From positions 62,001 to 126,000 of the forward strand of contig JAFKKG010000016.1 of assembly GCA_017305715.1 (NCBI GenBank): a stretch of 64,000 nt of DNA, given 5' to 3'. How positions within the stretch are numbered: the first letter of the stretch is position 1; the number at the start of each line of letters is the position of its first letter. Below are positions 53,141-61,409 of the stretch, in pieces. Position numbers and translations under genes: made by a program. Source of the DNA: Hyphomicrobiales bacterium. Its GTDB lineage: Bacteria > Pseudomonadota > Alphaproteobacteria > Rhizobiales > Xanthobacteraceae. Under the pieces are notes generated by a model, which searched no databases, was not told where the DNA came from, and saw only the letters and a program-made list of their open reading frames with translations.

Positions 53141-53965
53141 CTATTTGACCCGCTCGATCAATTCCATCGCACCTGCTGGCGCCCGCACTTTGCCCTCGTG
53201 GATCACGTAGGCGAAGACGTCGCGCGGCGCCTTCTTCGGCTTGGTCGCATCGACGCGCGGCAGGTCGTCCGGCTCGTCGCCCGACGCCCAGGCCTGAAAG
53301 CGTTTCGCCCAGGCGTCGAGTTGCTTTGGCGGGTAGCAGGTCTTGAGCTCGTCGTTGCCCTTCTGCAATCGTGCATAGACGAAATCGCTTGCGATATCGG
53401 CAATCGCGGGATACTTGCCGTGCTCGGCGAACACCACGGGCGTTTCGAATTTTCGCAGCAGCGCGATGAAATCGGGCACGCAGAAACTGTCATGCCGCAC
53501 CTCGACCACATGGCGCAGCGCGCGGCCTTCGAGCGTGCGCGGCAGCAGTTCGAGGAATTTTCCGAAATCGGCCTCGTCGAATTTCTTGGTCGGCGCGAAC
53601 TGCCAGAGCACGGGGCCCAGGCGGTCGCCGAGCTCCAGCACGCCGGAATCATAAAACCGCTTCACGGAATCGCCGGCCTCCGCCAGCACGCGCCGGTTGG
53701 TGGCGAAGCGCGGTCCCTTCAACGAAAACACGAAACCGTCGGGCACTTCGCGCGCCCATTTGCGAAAACTCTCCGGCTTCTGCGAGCCGTAATAGGTGCC
53801 GTTGATCTCGATCGAGGTCAGTTTCGACGCGGCATAGGACAGTTCCTTCGCCTGCGCCAGCTTCTCCGGATAGAACACACCGCGCCACGGCTCGAAGGTC
53901 CAGCCGCCGATGCCGATAAAGATGTTGCCGCTGTTCTTGGCGGATGATTTTGCAGCTTTGCTCAC
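53141..53965 (-). CDS. DUF72 (YecE-like) TIM-barrel protein
   Basis: 274 residues from a GTG at 53965. Motifs are IGIGGWTFEPWRGVFYP, LTSIEINGTYYGSQKPESFR, GFVFSLKGPRFATNRR and VLWQFAPTKKFDEADF with VVEVRHDSF, all DUF72/YecE features. Function unresolved in the family. Convergent with the Bug gene (9 bp between stops). The frame extends upstream to 54163 without protein-like content. Confidence 0.85.
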   Translation of the reverse strand: MSKAAKSSAKNSGNIFIGIGGWTFEPWRGVFYPEKLAQAKELSYAASKLTSIEINGTYYGSQKPESFRKWAREVPDGFVFSLKGPRFATNRRVLAEAGDSVKRFYDSGVLELGDRLGPVLWQFAPTKKFDEADFGKFLELLPRTLEGRALRHVVEVRHDSFCVPDFIALLRKFETPVVFAEHGKYPAIADIASDFVYARLQKGNDELKTCYPPKQLDAWAKRFQAWASGDEPDDLPRVDATKPKKAPRDVFAYVIHEGKVRAPAGAMELIERVK

Positions 53966-54236
53966 CGGGGGCTCGTTACAATGGAGGGATGATGTCGGGC
54001 GATCATAATCCAGATCGGGTCTGATTGGCCAGATTGCCGCAGGTACGGTACTTCCCAGGAAGCACGGTGTGGCAGCATGTGTCACCGCCATCATATGGAC
54101 AGCGACACGGCTTGAGCCGACAATGGGCTTCAAACTTGGCGCGCCGATTGCAGGTCTTTGCAACGCGGCAGGCCGTGTGCCCGGACTTTTCCGTTCCTAT
54201 CGACGCAGCGGTTCGGGTTTGGCTACGAGCGGAGAT

Positions 54237-55034
54237 ATGACAGGCAAGCATCCATCGTCGCAGCGAGCGGCCAGGACCGGTGGGCAGGCCCAGTTCGGGG
54301 CCCTGCTGATGACCGATGGTGGAACGCAGCGGAGCGGCCCGCCGTCGCTGTTCCATGGCCTGACCGAGTCCGAAATTGGGCAGGTCCTGGGTTCCGGCAA
54401 ACGCAAGGTGCTCTACCGCGGCGCCCAGCTGTTCAGCCAAGGCAGTCCGCAGGACGGCATCTTCCTGATCGAGAGCGGTCGCATCAAAGTGTTCTACATC
54501 GCACCTTCGGGTCGCGAGATCACGCTGGCCTACTGGCACTCCGGCAACTTCGTCGGCGGCCCCGAAGTTTTCAAGCAGGGGCTGCACATCTGGTCGGGGG
54601 TGGCCGCCGTCAACTCCACCGTGCTGCATTTGCCGGGCGATACCTTGCGCAGGATGGTGCTGACGATTCCCGCGCTCGCGATCGGCATCATCGAAGGCCT
54701 GACGTTCAAGGGCCAATGCTATTCGGCGCTGGCCCAGATGCTCGGGACGCGGTCGCCCACCGAAAGGCTGGCGCAGCTCTTGCTGCATCTCATGAACCTC
54801 TACGGCGTCGAAGAGCGCGACGGCAACCTGATTGCCGCCTCGTTCACCCACGCCGATCTCGCGCATATGACCGGCGTGACGCGCCAGTCCGTCACGGTGA
54901 GCTTGAAGCGATTTACCGAGCTTGGAATCCTGCATGCGCGCGGCTCCAACCTCGTGATCACCAACGCGGACATGCTGGGCGATATTCGCGATGGCAAGCA
55001 TGCCAAGGCTGCCGCTTCCGACGATATCGCGTGA
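54237..55034 (+). CDS. Crp/Fnr family transcriptional regulator
   Basis: 265 residues from the ATG at 54237; starts at 54069 or 54309 are possible. A cyclic-nucleotide-binding fold (about 35-150; GAQLFSQGSPQDGIFLIESG and YWHSGNFVGGPEVF) precedes a dimer helix and a Crp-type winged HTH (SFTHADLAHMTGVTRQSVTVSLKRF, with TRQSVT as recognition helix). The Gly-Glu...Arg-Thr/Ser cAMP pocket is not evident and there are no Fnr N-terminal cysteines, so the signal is unknown. It is the nearest regulator to the organosulfur operon 520 bp downstream and may control it (inference). Confidence 0.88.
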   Translation: MTGKHPSSQRAARTGGQAQFGALLMTDGGTQRSGPPSLFHGLTESEIGQVLGSGKRKVLYRGAQLFSQGSPQDGIFLIESGRIKVFYIAPSGREITLAYWHSGNFVGGPEVFKQGLHIWSGVAAVNSTVLHLPGDTLRRMVLTIPALAIGIIEGLTFKGQCYSALAQMLGTRSPTERLAQLLLHLMNLYGVEERDGNLIAASFTHADLAHMTGVTRQSVTVSLKRFTELGILHARGSNLVITNADMLGDIRDGKHAKAAASDDIA

Positions 55035-55553
55035 GGCCCTGGGATCGCGGAGTCCCGCGACAAACCGTCGCCAGCGCTCGTTTCAGCCGTTTTGGATGTT
55101 CGCGGGTCGATTCTCATCGACCCGTTGTGACTATTTCATAGCCACCGAGCCTGCCGGGTAGCCAAATAGGCCTCGAATTCTGTCCATTAATTGAGCATCC
55201 GCAAATTTCTTAGCAATAGGTTGCTGGCCCGAAGCGTTCGTCGTTTCGGATTCTGAGGAGGCCGTTCAGAACTTGTTCACCGGACGCCACGGCGTCCCGA
55301 TGGAAGCAAGCGAGTTCACGGCAATGACGCCACTCCCTTCATCAGCGACGCCCTTCGCGAACCGGGCCTTCGCGAACCGGAAGCCGTCCCCCGTCAGAGT
55401 CTGTCTGATGGCATGTCGTTTGCACCCTCAACAGCATCACGCCAGTCAGTCTGCTCAGCGCCGAGTAACCCTGCCGCTCTTCGCCGCGACCGGGGGATTT
55501 CGCATGGGCATTGCAAGTCAAACCGCACAGTTTGGTTCGAAAGGATTTGTTCC
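55035..55553. other. Leader region before the organosulfur operon
   Basis: About 520 bp without a convincing gene. It contains a hairpin just after the Crp gene, an AT-rich stretch around 55180-55215, a GGACGC-CACG-GCGTCC hairpin near 55285, and a 15-bp tandem duplication (CCTTCGCGAACCGGG) at 55352-55380. The last 9 bp carry the RBS (AAGGA) of the binding-protein gene. Confidence 0.5.
55103..55130 (+). terminator. Hairpin after the Crp/Fnr gene
   Basis: CGGGTCGA - TTCTCA - TCGACCCG, a perfect 8-bp stem, then TTGTGACTATTT. Possible intrinsic terminator about 70 bp after the stop. Confidence 0.45.
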
Positions 55554-56990
55554 ATGAGCATCGGCCCGGCCTCCAAATTCCCTGGCTTCTTTCCCTTGAT
55601 CGCGGCAGCCGCCATCGCATTGGCGTCGGGGCAGGCGAGTGCGGAGACGCTCGAGATCGGGATCGGTACACAGAATACGACGACCAACACCGTGACCGGC
55701 GGCGTCGTGCTGAAGGAGTTGGGTCTGCTGGAGAAGCACCTCCCGAAGACCGGCAAGTACAAGGACATTCAGTACAAGCTGAGCTGGCAGAATGCGACGT
55801 CCGGCCCGCCGATCACCAACGGCATGATGGCCAACAACATCCAGATCGGTATGATGGGCGATTACCCGCTGATGGTGAATGGCGCCACCGGGCAGGCGAC
55901 CAAGAACGAAACGCAGCTCGTCGCGATCATCGCCTACAACGCCGTCGGCGGCGGCAACGGCATCGTCGTCCACAAGGACTCGCCGTTCTACGAACTCGCC
56001 GATCTCAAGGGCAAGAACGTATCGGTGCCGTTCGGCTCCGCCGCGCATGGCATGATGCTCACCTCGCTGCAGAAGCGCGGCCTGCCGCCGGATTTCTGGA
56101 ACCTGGTGTCGCAATCGCCGGAAGTCGGCAGCACCAATCTGCAGGAAAAACGCATCGACGCGCATGGCGACTTCGTGCCGTTCGCCGAATTGCTGCCGTT
56201 CAAGGGCTTTGCCCGTAAGATCTATGACGGCGCCGAGACCAAGACACCGACCTTCCACGGCGTCGTGGTGCGCAAGGATTTCGGCGAGAAATATCCGGAA
56301 ATCGTGGTCGCCTACATCAAGGCGCTGATGGAAGCGAACGACTGGATGCGCAAGAACCCGAAATTCGCGGCCGAGAAGATCGAGGAGTGGACCAAGATCA
56401 ACAAGGAAGTGATCTACATCTTCTTAGGTCCCGGCGGCGTGCATACGCTCGATGCGACCATCAAGCCGAAATGGGTGGAATCCATCGGCGCGAACTACGC
56501 GATCCTGCAGAAACTCAACATGATCAAGGAACTGAACATCGGCGCCTGGGTCAACGACAGCTATGTGCGAACGGCCTACAAGGAGCTTGGGCTCGACTAC
56601 GACAAGCAGCTTGCGTCGTATGACAGCTATAATGTCACCGGCACCGATCCGGTCTGCAACGCACCGGTCAACGATCCCCTGCAAACCGGCGAGATCTGGA
56701 TCCAGGGCGGCGACATCGTGCCGTTCAGCTCACCGGTCTGCACGCTGCTCGGCGTGAAGAAATACGGCTCCGAGGGCAAGAAGTTCAACGCCGTCTATCT
56801 GGTCGATCATCAACTCGGCATCAAGGTGTTCGCCGATGCCGCGTTCTATTCGATTGGCGGTCAGGATCTGAAAAAGCCGGAAGTCGTTCCGTTCCTGCTC
56901 AAGAAGGATGCGGAAGCCTATGCGGCCATGAATGGCGGCAAGCTTGCGACCTATGCCGAAGTCCTCGGCGCCATCAATCTCGGGCAATAG
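55554..56990 (+). CDS. SsuA/TauA-like ABC transporter binding protein with NosL-like C-terminal extension
   Basis: 478 residues from the ATG at 55554 (AAGGA upstream). The Sec signal ends at ASAE (about 30). Residues 31-355 are a NMT1/SsuA-type periplasmic binding fold (IGIGTQNTTTNTVTGG, MMANNIQIGMMGDYPLMVNG, FYELADLKGKNVSVPFGSAAH). Such proteins usually end near 330-350. Here about 110 more residues follow, with two Cys (VCNAPVN, SPVCTLLG) and a stretch LKKPEVVPFLLKKDAEAYAA MNGGK that resembles the NosL/MerB-like metal-chaperone fold (similarity by eye, not proven). First gene of the ABC-sulfatase-FGE-SulP operon. Confidence 0.85.
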   Translation: MSIGPASKFPGFFPLIAAAAIALASGQASAETLEIGIGTQNTTTNTVTGGVVLKELGLLEKHLPKTGKYKDIQYKLSWQNATSGPPITNGMMANNIQIGMMGDYPLMVNGATGQATKNETQLVAIIAYNAVGGGNGIVVHKDSPFYELADLKGKNVSVPFGSAAHGMMLTSLQKRGLPPDFWNLVSQSPEVGSTNLQEKRIDAHGDFVPFAELLPFKGFARKIYDGAETKTPTFHGVVVRKDFGEKYPEIVVAYIKALMEANDWMRKNPKFAAEKIEEWTKINKEVIYIFLGPGGVHTLDATIKPKWVESIGANYAILQKLNMIKELNIGAWVNDSYVRTAYKELGLDYDKQLASYDSYNVTGTDPVCNAPVNDPLQTGEIWIQGGDIVPFSSPVCTLLGVKKYGSEGKKFNAVYLVDHQLGIKVFADAAFYSIGGQDLKKPEVVPFLLKKDAEAYAAMNGGKLATYAEVLGAINLGQ

Positions 56991-56999
56991 GGGAATCCG

Positions 57000-57992
57000 A
57001 TGGGCAGCACGGCAACAGCCAAGATCGTGGCGCTTCCGATGGTCGACAAGCAGGCCGATCCTGTGCCGGCGGCTGTGGAGACCAAGGCTTCCGCAGCGCA
57101 GGTGTCCGCAACCGGACCGGCCGCAACGCAAATGCCGATACCCGAACCGGAGCATATCCCCACGGTCTCCCTGACCAGGGTGTTCGTGAACCTGTGGGGA
57201 TACGTCACCCGCGAGCGGATCATCACGGCGTCGCTGGCCTGCATCTCGATCGGGGCGCTGTTCCTGTTCTGGTATCTCGGCACCAAGTACCGGCTCGAAT
57301 TCTACATCCGCTTCAAGAACGTTCCGACGCCCTATGAGGTGTATCAGCAACTGACGCAGGTCGGGCTGTCGAACAAATATCTCGTCAACATCGCCATCAG
57401 CGTACGCCGCATCCTGCTTGGCTTCATGATCGCGACCGCGATCGGCGTGCCGCTGGGACTGGTGATCGGCAAATACCAGCGCGTGCGCGACTTCTTCATG
57501 CCGGTCGTCGAGATCATGCGGCCGATTCCCGCGATCGCCTGGGTGCCGATGTCGATCATGCTGTGGCCGAACAACGAGGCCAGCATCGTCTTCATCACCT
57601 TTATCGGCGCGTTCTTTCCGATCCTGCTCAACACCATTCACGGCGTTCATTCGCTGGATGGCGTGCTGGTGCGGGCGGCGCGCTGCCTCGGCGCCAGCGA
57701 AATCCGCCTGTTCCTGAACGTGATCCTGCCGGGGTCGCTGCCGCACATCTTCACCGGCCTTGCCGTTGGCATGGGCGTGGCCTGGGTCTCGCTGATCGCC
57801 GCCGAGATGATCTCCGGCCAGTTCGGCGTCGGCTACTTCACCTGGGAAGCCTACTCGCTGGTGGACTATCCCGCGATCGTGCTCGGCATGATCACGATCG
57901 GTGTCCTTGGACTGGCATGCAGCGGCATTATCCGGATGGTCGGTATTCTCCTGATGCCCTGGCTCGCATTCGCACCCGGAGGTCGACGATGA
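57000..57992 (+). CDS. SsuC/TauC-like ABC transporter permease
   Basis: 330 residues. A long Ala/Pro-rich cytoplasmic N-terminus (about 75 residues) precedes six membrane helices. Motifs VRRILLGFMIATAIGVPLGL, EIMRPIPAIAWVPMSIMLWP and RCLGASEIRLFLNVILPGSLP (EAA loop) place it with the sulfonate/taurine/nitrate permeases. 9 bp after the binding protein; its stop overlaps the ATPase start. Confidence 0.93.
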   Translation: MGSTATAKIVALPMVDKQADPVPAAVETKASAAQVSATGPAATQMPIPEPEHIPTVSLTRVFVNLWGYVTRERIITASLACISIGALFLFWYLGTKYRLEFYIRFKNVPTPYEVYQQLTQVGLSNKYLVNIAISVRRILLGFMIATAIGVPLGLVIGKYQRVRDFFMPVVEIMRPIPAIAWVPMSIMLWPNNEASIVFITFIGAFFPILLNTIHGVHSLDGVLVRAARCLGASEIRLFLNVILPGSLPHIFTGLAVGMGVAWVSLIAAEMISGQFGVGYFTWEAYSLVDYPAIVLGMITIGVLGLACSGIIRMVGILLMPWLAFAPGGRR

Positions 57993-58867
57993 CGATGGCC
58001 ATGACGGAAGCCGAAACCCACAAGGGCTTCATCGATGTTCGCGAGATGGGCGTGACGTTCGGCGCCAACGACAACAAGGTCGTCGCCGTCGACAATGTCT
58101 CGCTCAACGTCCAGCCGGGCGAGTTCGTATCGCTGATCGGGCCTTCGGGTTGCGGCAAGTCGACCTTGCTCAGCATCGTCGCCGGCTTCGTGAAGCCGAC
58201 GCGCGGCGAGGCCCTGCTCGACGGCAAGGCGATCACCAAGCCGGGTTCGGACCGCGGCGTCGTGTTCCAGCAATACTCGCTGTTTCCGTGGCTGTCGGTT
58301 CGCAAGAATGTCGAGTTCGGCCTCAAGATGGCCGGTGTCGAGCAAAGCAAGCGCAACACCACGGCGCGGGCGCTGCTCGATCTCGCGGGCCTTCTGTCGT
58401 TCGAAAACCATTATCCGGATCAGCTCTCCGGCGGCATGAAGCAGCGCATCGGTATCGTTCGCGCGCTGGCGACCAGTCCGCAGGTTCTCTTGATGGACGA
58501 GCCGTTCGGCGCGCTGGATACGCAGACGCGCGTCGTGATGCAGGAGATCCTCACCAACATCTGGCAGCAGTTCCGCATCTCGGTGCTGTTCATCACGCAC
58601 GATATCGAGGAATCGATTTTCCTCTCCGACCGCATCTACGTGATGACCGCCCGTCCGGGCCGTATCAAGGCCGAGATCAAGGTGCCGTTGCCGCGCCCGC
58701 GTACGGCCGAGATGACCGACACGCCGGAGTTCATGAATCTGGTGCAGGAGCTCAAGGGCCTGATCCGGGAAGAGTCGCTCGCGGCCATGGCGCCGGAGAT
58801 CAGGGATCGAGGCCTATCTGGCTTTGGCATGAAAGTAGGACCGAAAGGAGTAGGCGAAATCTTCTGA
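57989..58867 (+). CDS. SsuB/TauB-like ABC transporter ATPase
   Basis: 292 residues from the ATG at 57989 in an ATGA overlap (GGAGG upstream). Walker A is GPSGCGKST, the Q-loop GVVFQQYSLFPWLSV, the signature LSGGMKQRIGI, Walker B LLMDEPFGALD and FITHDIEESIFLSDRI. The tail of about 40 residues is longer than in SsuB. It energises the importer. 128 bp separate it from the sulfatase gene. Confidence 0.94.
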   Translation: MTMAMTEAETHKGFIDVREMGVTFGANDNKVVAVDNVSLNVQPGEFVSLIGPSGCGKSTLLSIVAGFVKPTRGEALLDGKAITKPGSDRGVVFQQYSLFPWLSVRKNVEFGLKMAGVEQSKRNTTARALLDLAGLLSFENHYPDQLSGGMKQRIGIVRALATSPQVLLMDEPFGALDTQTRVVMQEILTNIWQQFRISVLFITHDIEESIFLSDRIYVMTARPGRIKAEIKVPLPRPRTAEMTDTPEFMNLVQELKGLIREESLAAMAPEIRDRGLSGFGMKVGPKGVGEIF

Positions 58868-58995
58868 CCTAACGTCGAACGTCGCGGCCTGACAGGCGCG
58901 AACCGGAAATCAATCACAGCAATCAAGCACGGACGCGAACAGGCGTGCGCGTCAACGATGACTCGCGCCTTGCGTCCATCACTTCGGAGCATTCA

Positions 58996-60363
58996 ATGGC
59001 AAAGAAACCCAACATTCTGTTTTTCCATGTCGACAATCTGGGCATGGGCGAACTCGGTTGCTACGGCGGCGGCATTCTGCGCGGCGCTGATACCAGGCGC
59101 ATGGATAATTTCGCAAAGGAAGGCGCCAAACTGACGCACTACGTCGTCGAGCCGCAATGCACGCCGACCCGTTCGGCGCTGATGACCGGACGCTTTCCGA
59201 TCCGCTCCGGCAACCATACCATTGCACTGGGTGGTAATGGCGGCGGCATCGTCACCTGGGAGCGCACCATCGGCACCATTCTGTCGGACGCCGGCTATGC
59301 GACCTCGATCTACGGCAAATGGCACATCGGCGCCGAGGACGGCCGCTTCCCCACCGATCACGGCTTTGACGAATGGTACGGCCCCTTGCGCACCTACGAC
59401 GAATGCATGTGGCTGACCGATCCGCACTACGTTCCGGAGCGCGACGGCTTCTCGCACATGCATGAAGGGGTCAAGGGCAAGGGTGCCTGGCCGCTGCTCG
59501 ACGAGCAGCTCACCATGGAAACCAAGAAGACCTGCGACCTCGAATATCAGAAGCGCGCCATCAAGTTCATGGAGAAGTCCGTCAAGGCGGACAAGCCGTT
59601 CTACTGCTACTTTAACCATTCGCTGATGCACTTCCCGATGAGCCCGCGCGACGAATTCGTCGGCAAGAGCGACAATGGCGAGTGGGGCGATTGCCTCCTG
59701 ATGCTGGACCACGATTTCGGCGTGCTGCTCGACAAGCTCGACGAACTCGGCGTTCGCGACAACACCATCGTCGTGATGTGCGGTGACAACGGCGCCGAGG
59801 ACCATCTCGCCGGCCGCGGTACTGGCGGCTTCTTCGACGGCTCGTATTTCAGTTCGGCCGAAGGCGGCATCCGTACGCCGCTCCTGATCCGCTGGCCGGG
59901 CCACATCAAGCCGGGTACCGAAAGCAACGAGATGGTTCATGTCACCGACATGTTCACGACGCTGCTGTCCATGACCGGCTGCGAGGCGCCCAAGGATCGT
60001 CTGATCGACGGCGTCGACCAGAGCGACTTCTTCCTCGGCAAGAAGGAAACCTCCAACCGCGAGTCCTGCATCGTCTGGCTCAAGGACGAACTGCATGCGG
60101 TGAAGTGGAAGGACTTCAAGATCAACTTCAAGCGGCAGCAGCATTTTCATGATCCGGAATTGCCGCTCGGCTTCGCCCGCATCACGCATCTGAAGGAGGA
60201 TCCGAAGGAGCGCGAGGCGGTCAACCAGCGGTATGTGCGCTGGTGGGTGATGCAGCACGCCCAGCGCATCATCCGGGATTTCGAGGAGAGCGCCAAGAAG
60301 GAGGAACTGATTCCGCCGGGCGCGCCGCTCGATTTCGTGCCGAAGCAGCGCAAGAGAGCGTGA
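58996..60363 (+). CDS. Type I sulfatase (formylglycine-dependent), cytoplasmic
   Basis: 455 residues from the ATG at 58996 (GGAGC upstream). No signal peptide. The metal site begins FHVDNLGMGELGCYGG. The sulfatase signature is CTPTRSALMTGRFPIRSG with Cys55 the residue converted to formylglycine, then GKWHIG and GDNGAED for further metal and sulfate contacts. It hydrolyses a sulfate ester; the substrate is not predictable, but the import system upstream implies a small organic sulfate. The FGE gene follows 5 bp after its stop. Confidence 0.95.
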   Translation: MAKKPNILFFHVDNLGMGELGCYGGGILRGADTRRMDNFAKEGAKLTHYVVEPQCTPTRSALMTGRFPIRSGNHTIALGGNGGGIVTWERTIGTILSDAGYATSIYGKWHIGAEDGRFPTDHGFDEWYGPLRTYDECMWLTDPHYVPERDGFSHMHEGVKGKGAWPLLDEQLTMETKKTCDLEYQKRAIKFMEKSVKADKPFYCYFNHSLMHFPMSPRDEFVGKSDNGEWGDCLLMLDHDFGVLLDKLDELGVRDNTIVVMCGDNGAEDHLAGRGTGGFFDGSYFSSAEGGIRTPLLIRWPGHIKPGTESNEMVHVTDMFTTLLSMTGCEAPKDRLIDGVDQSDFFLGKKETSNRESCIVWLKDELHAVKWKDFKINFKRQQHFHDPELPLGFARITHLKEDPKEREAVNQRYVRWWVMQHAQRIIRDFEESAKKEELIPPGAPLDFVPKQRKRA

Positions 60364-60368
60364 GTACG

Positions 60369-61388
60369 ATGTCTGCACCGACGATAGCGGCGCCAGCCGC
60401 ACCGGGTGCAGCCGGCGGTCGCCGGGGAGCGGGCTGCTGCTCGCTCTCCGGTCATGCAACAACCGGCGTGATATCGGATGCGGCCGTCCGGGGCGCCATG
60501 ATCTGGCTCCCCGGCGGCAATTTTCTGATGGGCTCCAACAGCTTCTATCGCGAGGAACGCCCGGTCCGCCCCGCCCATGTCGACGGTTTCTGGATCGATA
60601 CCTATCCCGTCACCAACGCCGAGTTCCGCAAATTCGTCGAGGCGACCGGATACGTCACCTATTCCGAACGCCAGCCCGATCCTTCGATGTATCCTGACGC
60701 CGACCCTGGCATGCTGGTGCCGGGCTCGCTGGTGTTCAGGAAGCCCGATCGTCCGGTCAACCTGCGCAACAACCTCGCCTGGTGGGAATACAGGCCGGGC
60801 GCCGACTGGCGGCATCCGCTAGGGCCGGAGAGTTCGATTCTGGGGCGCGAGGATCATCCGGTCGTCCATGTCACCTATGAGGACGCGCTCGCCTATGCGG
60901 CGTGGGCAGGCAAGGAGTTGCCGACCGAAGCGGAATGGGAATTTGCCGCGCGCGGCGGCCTGGAAGGCAAGGCCTATCCATGGGGCGATGCCTCCAACCC
61001 GGATGGCCGGTTCATGGCCAACACCTGGCAGGGCCATTTCCCGTACCAGAATTCGGCCGACGACGGTTACGAGGGGACGTCGCCGGTCGATGCGTTTCCA
61101 CCCAACGGCTATGGCCTGTTCGACATGGTCGGCAACACCTGGGAATGGACGTCGAGCCCCTTTGACGCCGTTGCGATCCAACAGGACGCCGCGCAGCCGC
61201 AATCCTGCTGCCATACCAGCGCCGGCAATGACCGCGCCGTGCGCGTGACGGTGAAGGGTGGCTCGCATCTGTGCGCCCCCAATTACTGCCTGCGCTATCG
61301 GCCCTCGGCCCGTCAGGGCGAGACCGTCGATTCTTCCACATGCCATATCGGCTTTCGCTGTGTCGTGCGTCAGCCGCCCGGCAAATGA
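60369..61388 (+). CDS. Formylglycine-generating enzyme (SUMF1/FGE family)
   Basis: 339 residues. It oxidises the sulfatase Cys55 to formylglycine (aerobic, copper-dependent in characterised FGEs). The fold is evident from MIWLPGGNFLMGS, DGFWIDTYPVTNAEFRKFVE, LPTEAEWEFAARGG, MVGNTWEWTSSPF and VKGGSHLCAPNYCLRYRPSA. Cys302 and Cys307 occupy the two active-site positions with the same 5-residue spacing as human FGE Cys336/Cys341. It therefore looks catalytically complete. The N-terminal 40 residues are Ala/Gly-rich with a CC pair. No signal peptide, in line with a cytosolic client. Confidence 0.95.
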   Translation: MSAPTIAAPAAPGAAGGRRGAGCCSLSGHATTGVISDAAVRGAMIWLPGGNFLMGSNSFYREERPVRPAHVDGFWIDTYPVTNAEFRKFVEATGYVTYSERQPDPSMYPDADPGMLVPGSLVFRKPDRPVNLRNNLAWWEYRPGADWRHPLGPESSILGREDHPVVHVTYEDALAYAAWAGKELPTEAEWEFAARGGLEGKAYPWGDASNPDGRFMANTWQGHFPYQNSADDGYEGTSPVDAFPPNGYGLFDMVGNTWEWTSSPFDAVAIQQDAAQPQSCCHTSAGNDRAVRVTVKGGSHLCAPNYCLRYRPSARQGETVDSSTCHIGFRCVVRQPPGK

Positions 61389-61409
61389 ATAGTTTTTGGA
61401 AATTCTCTC

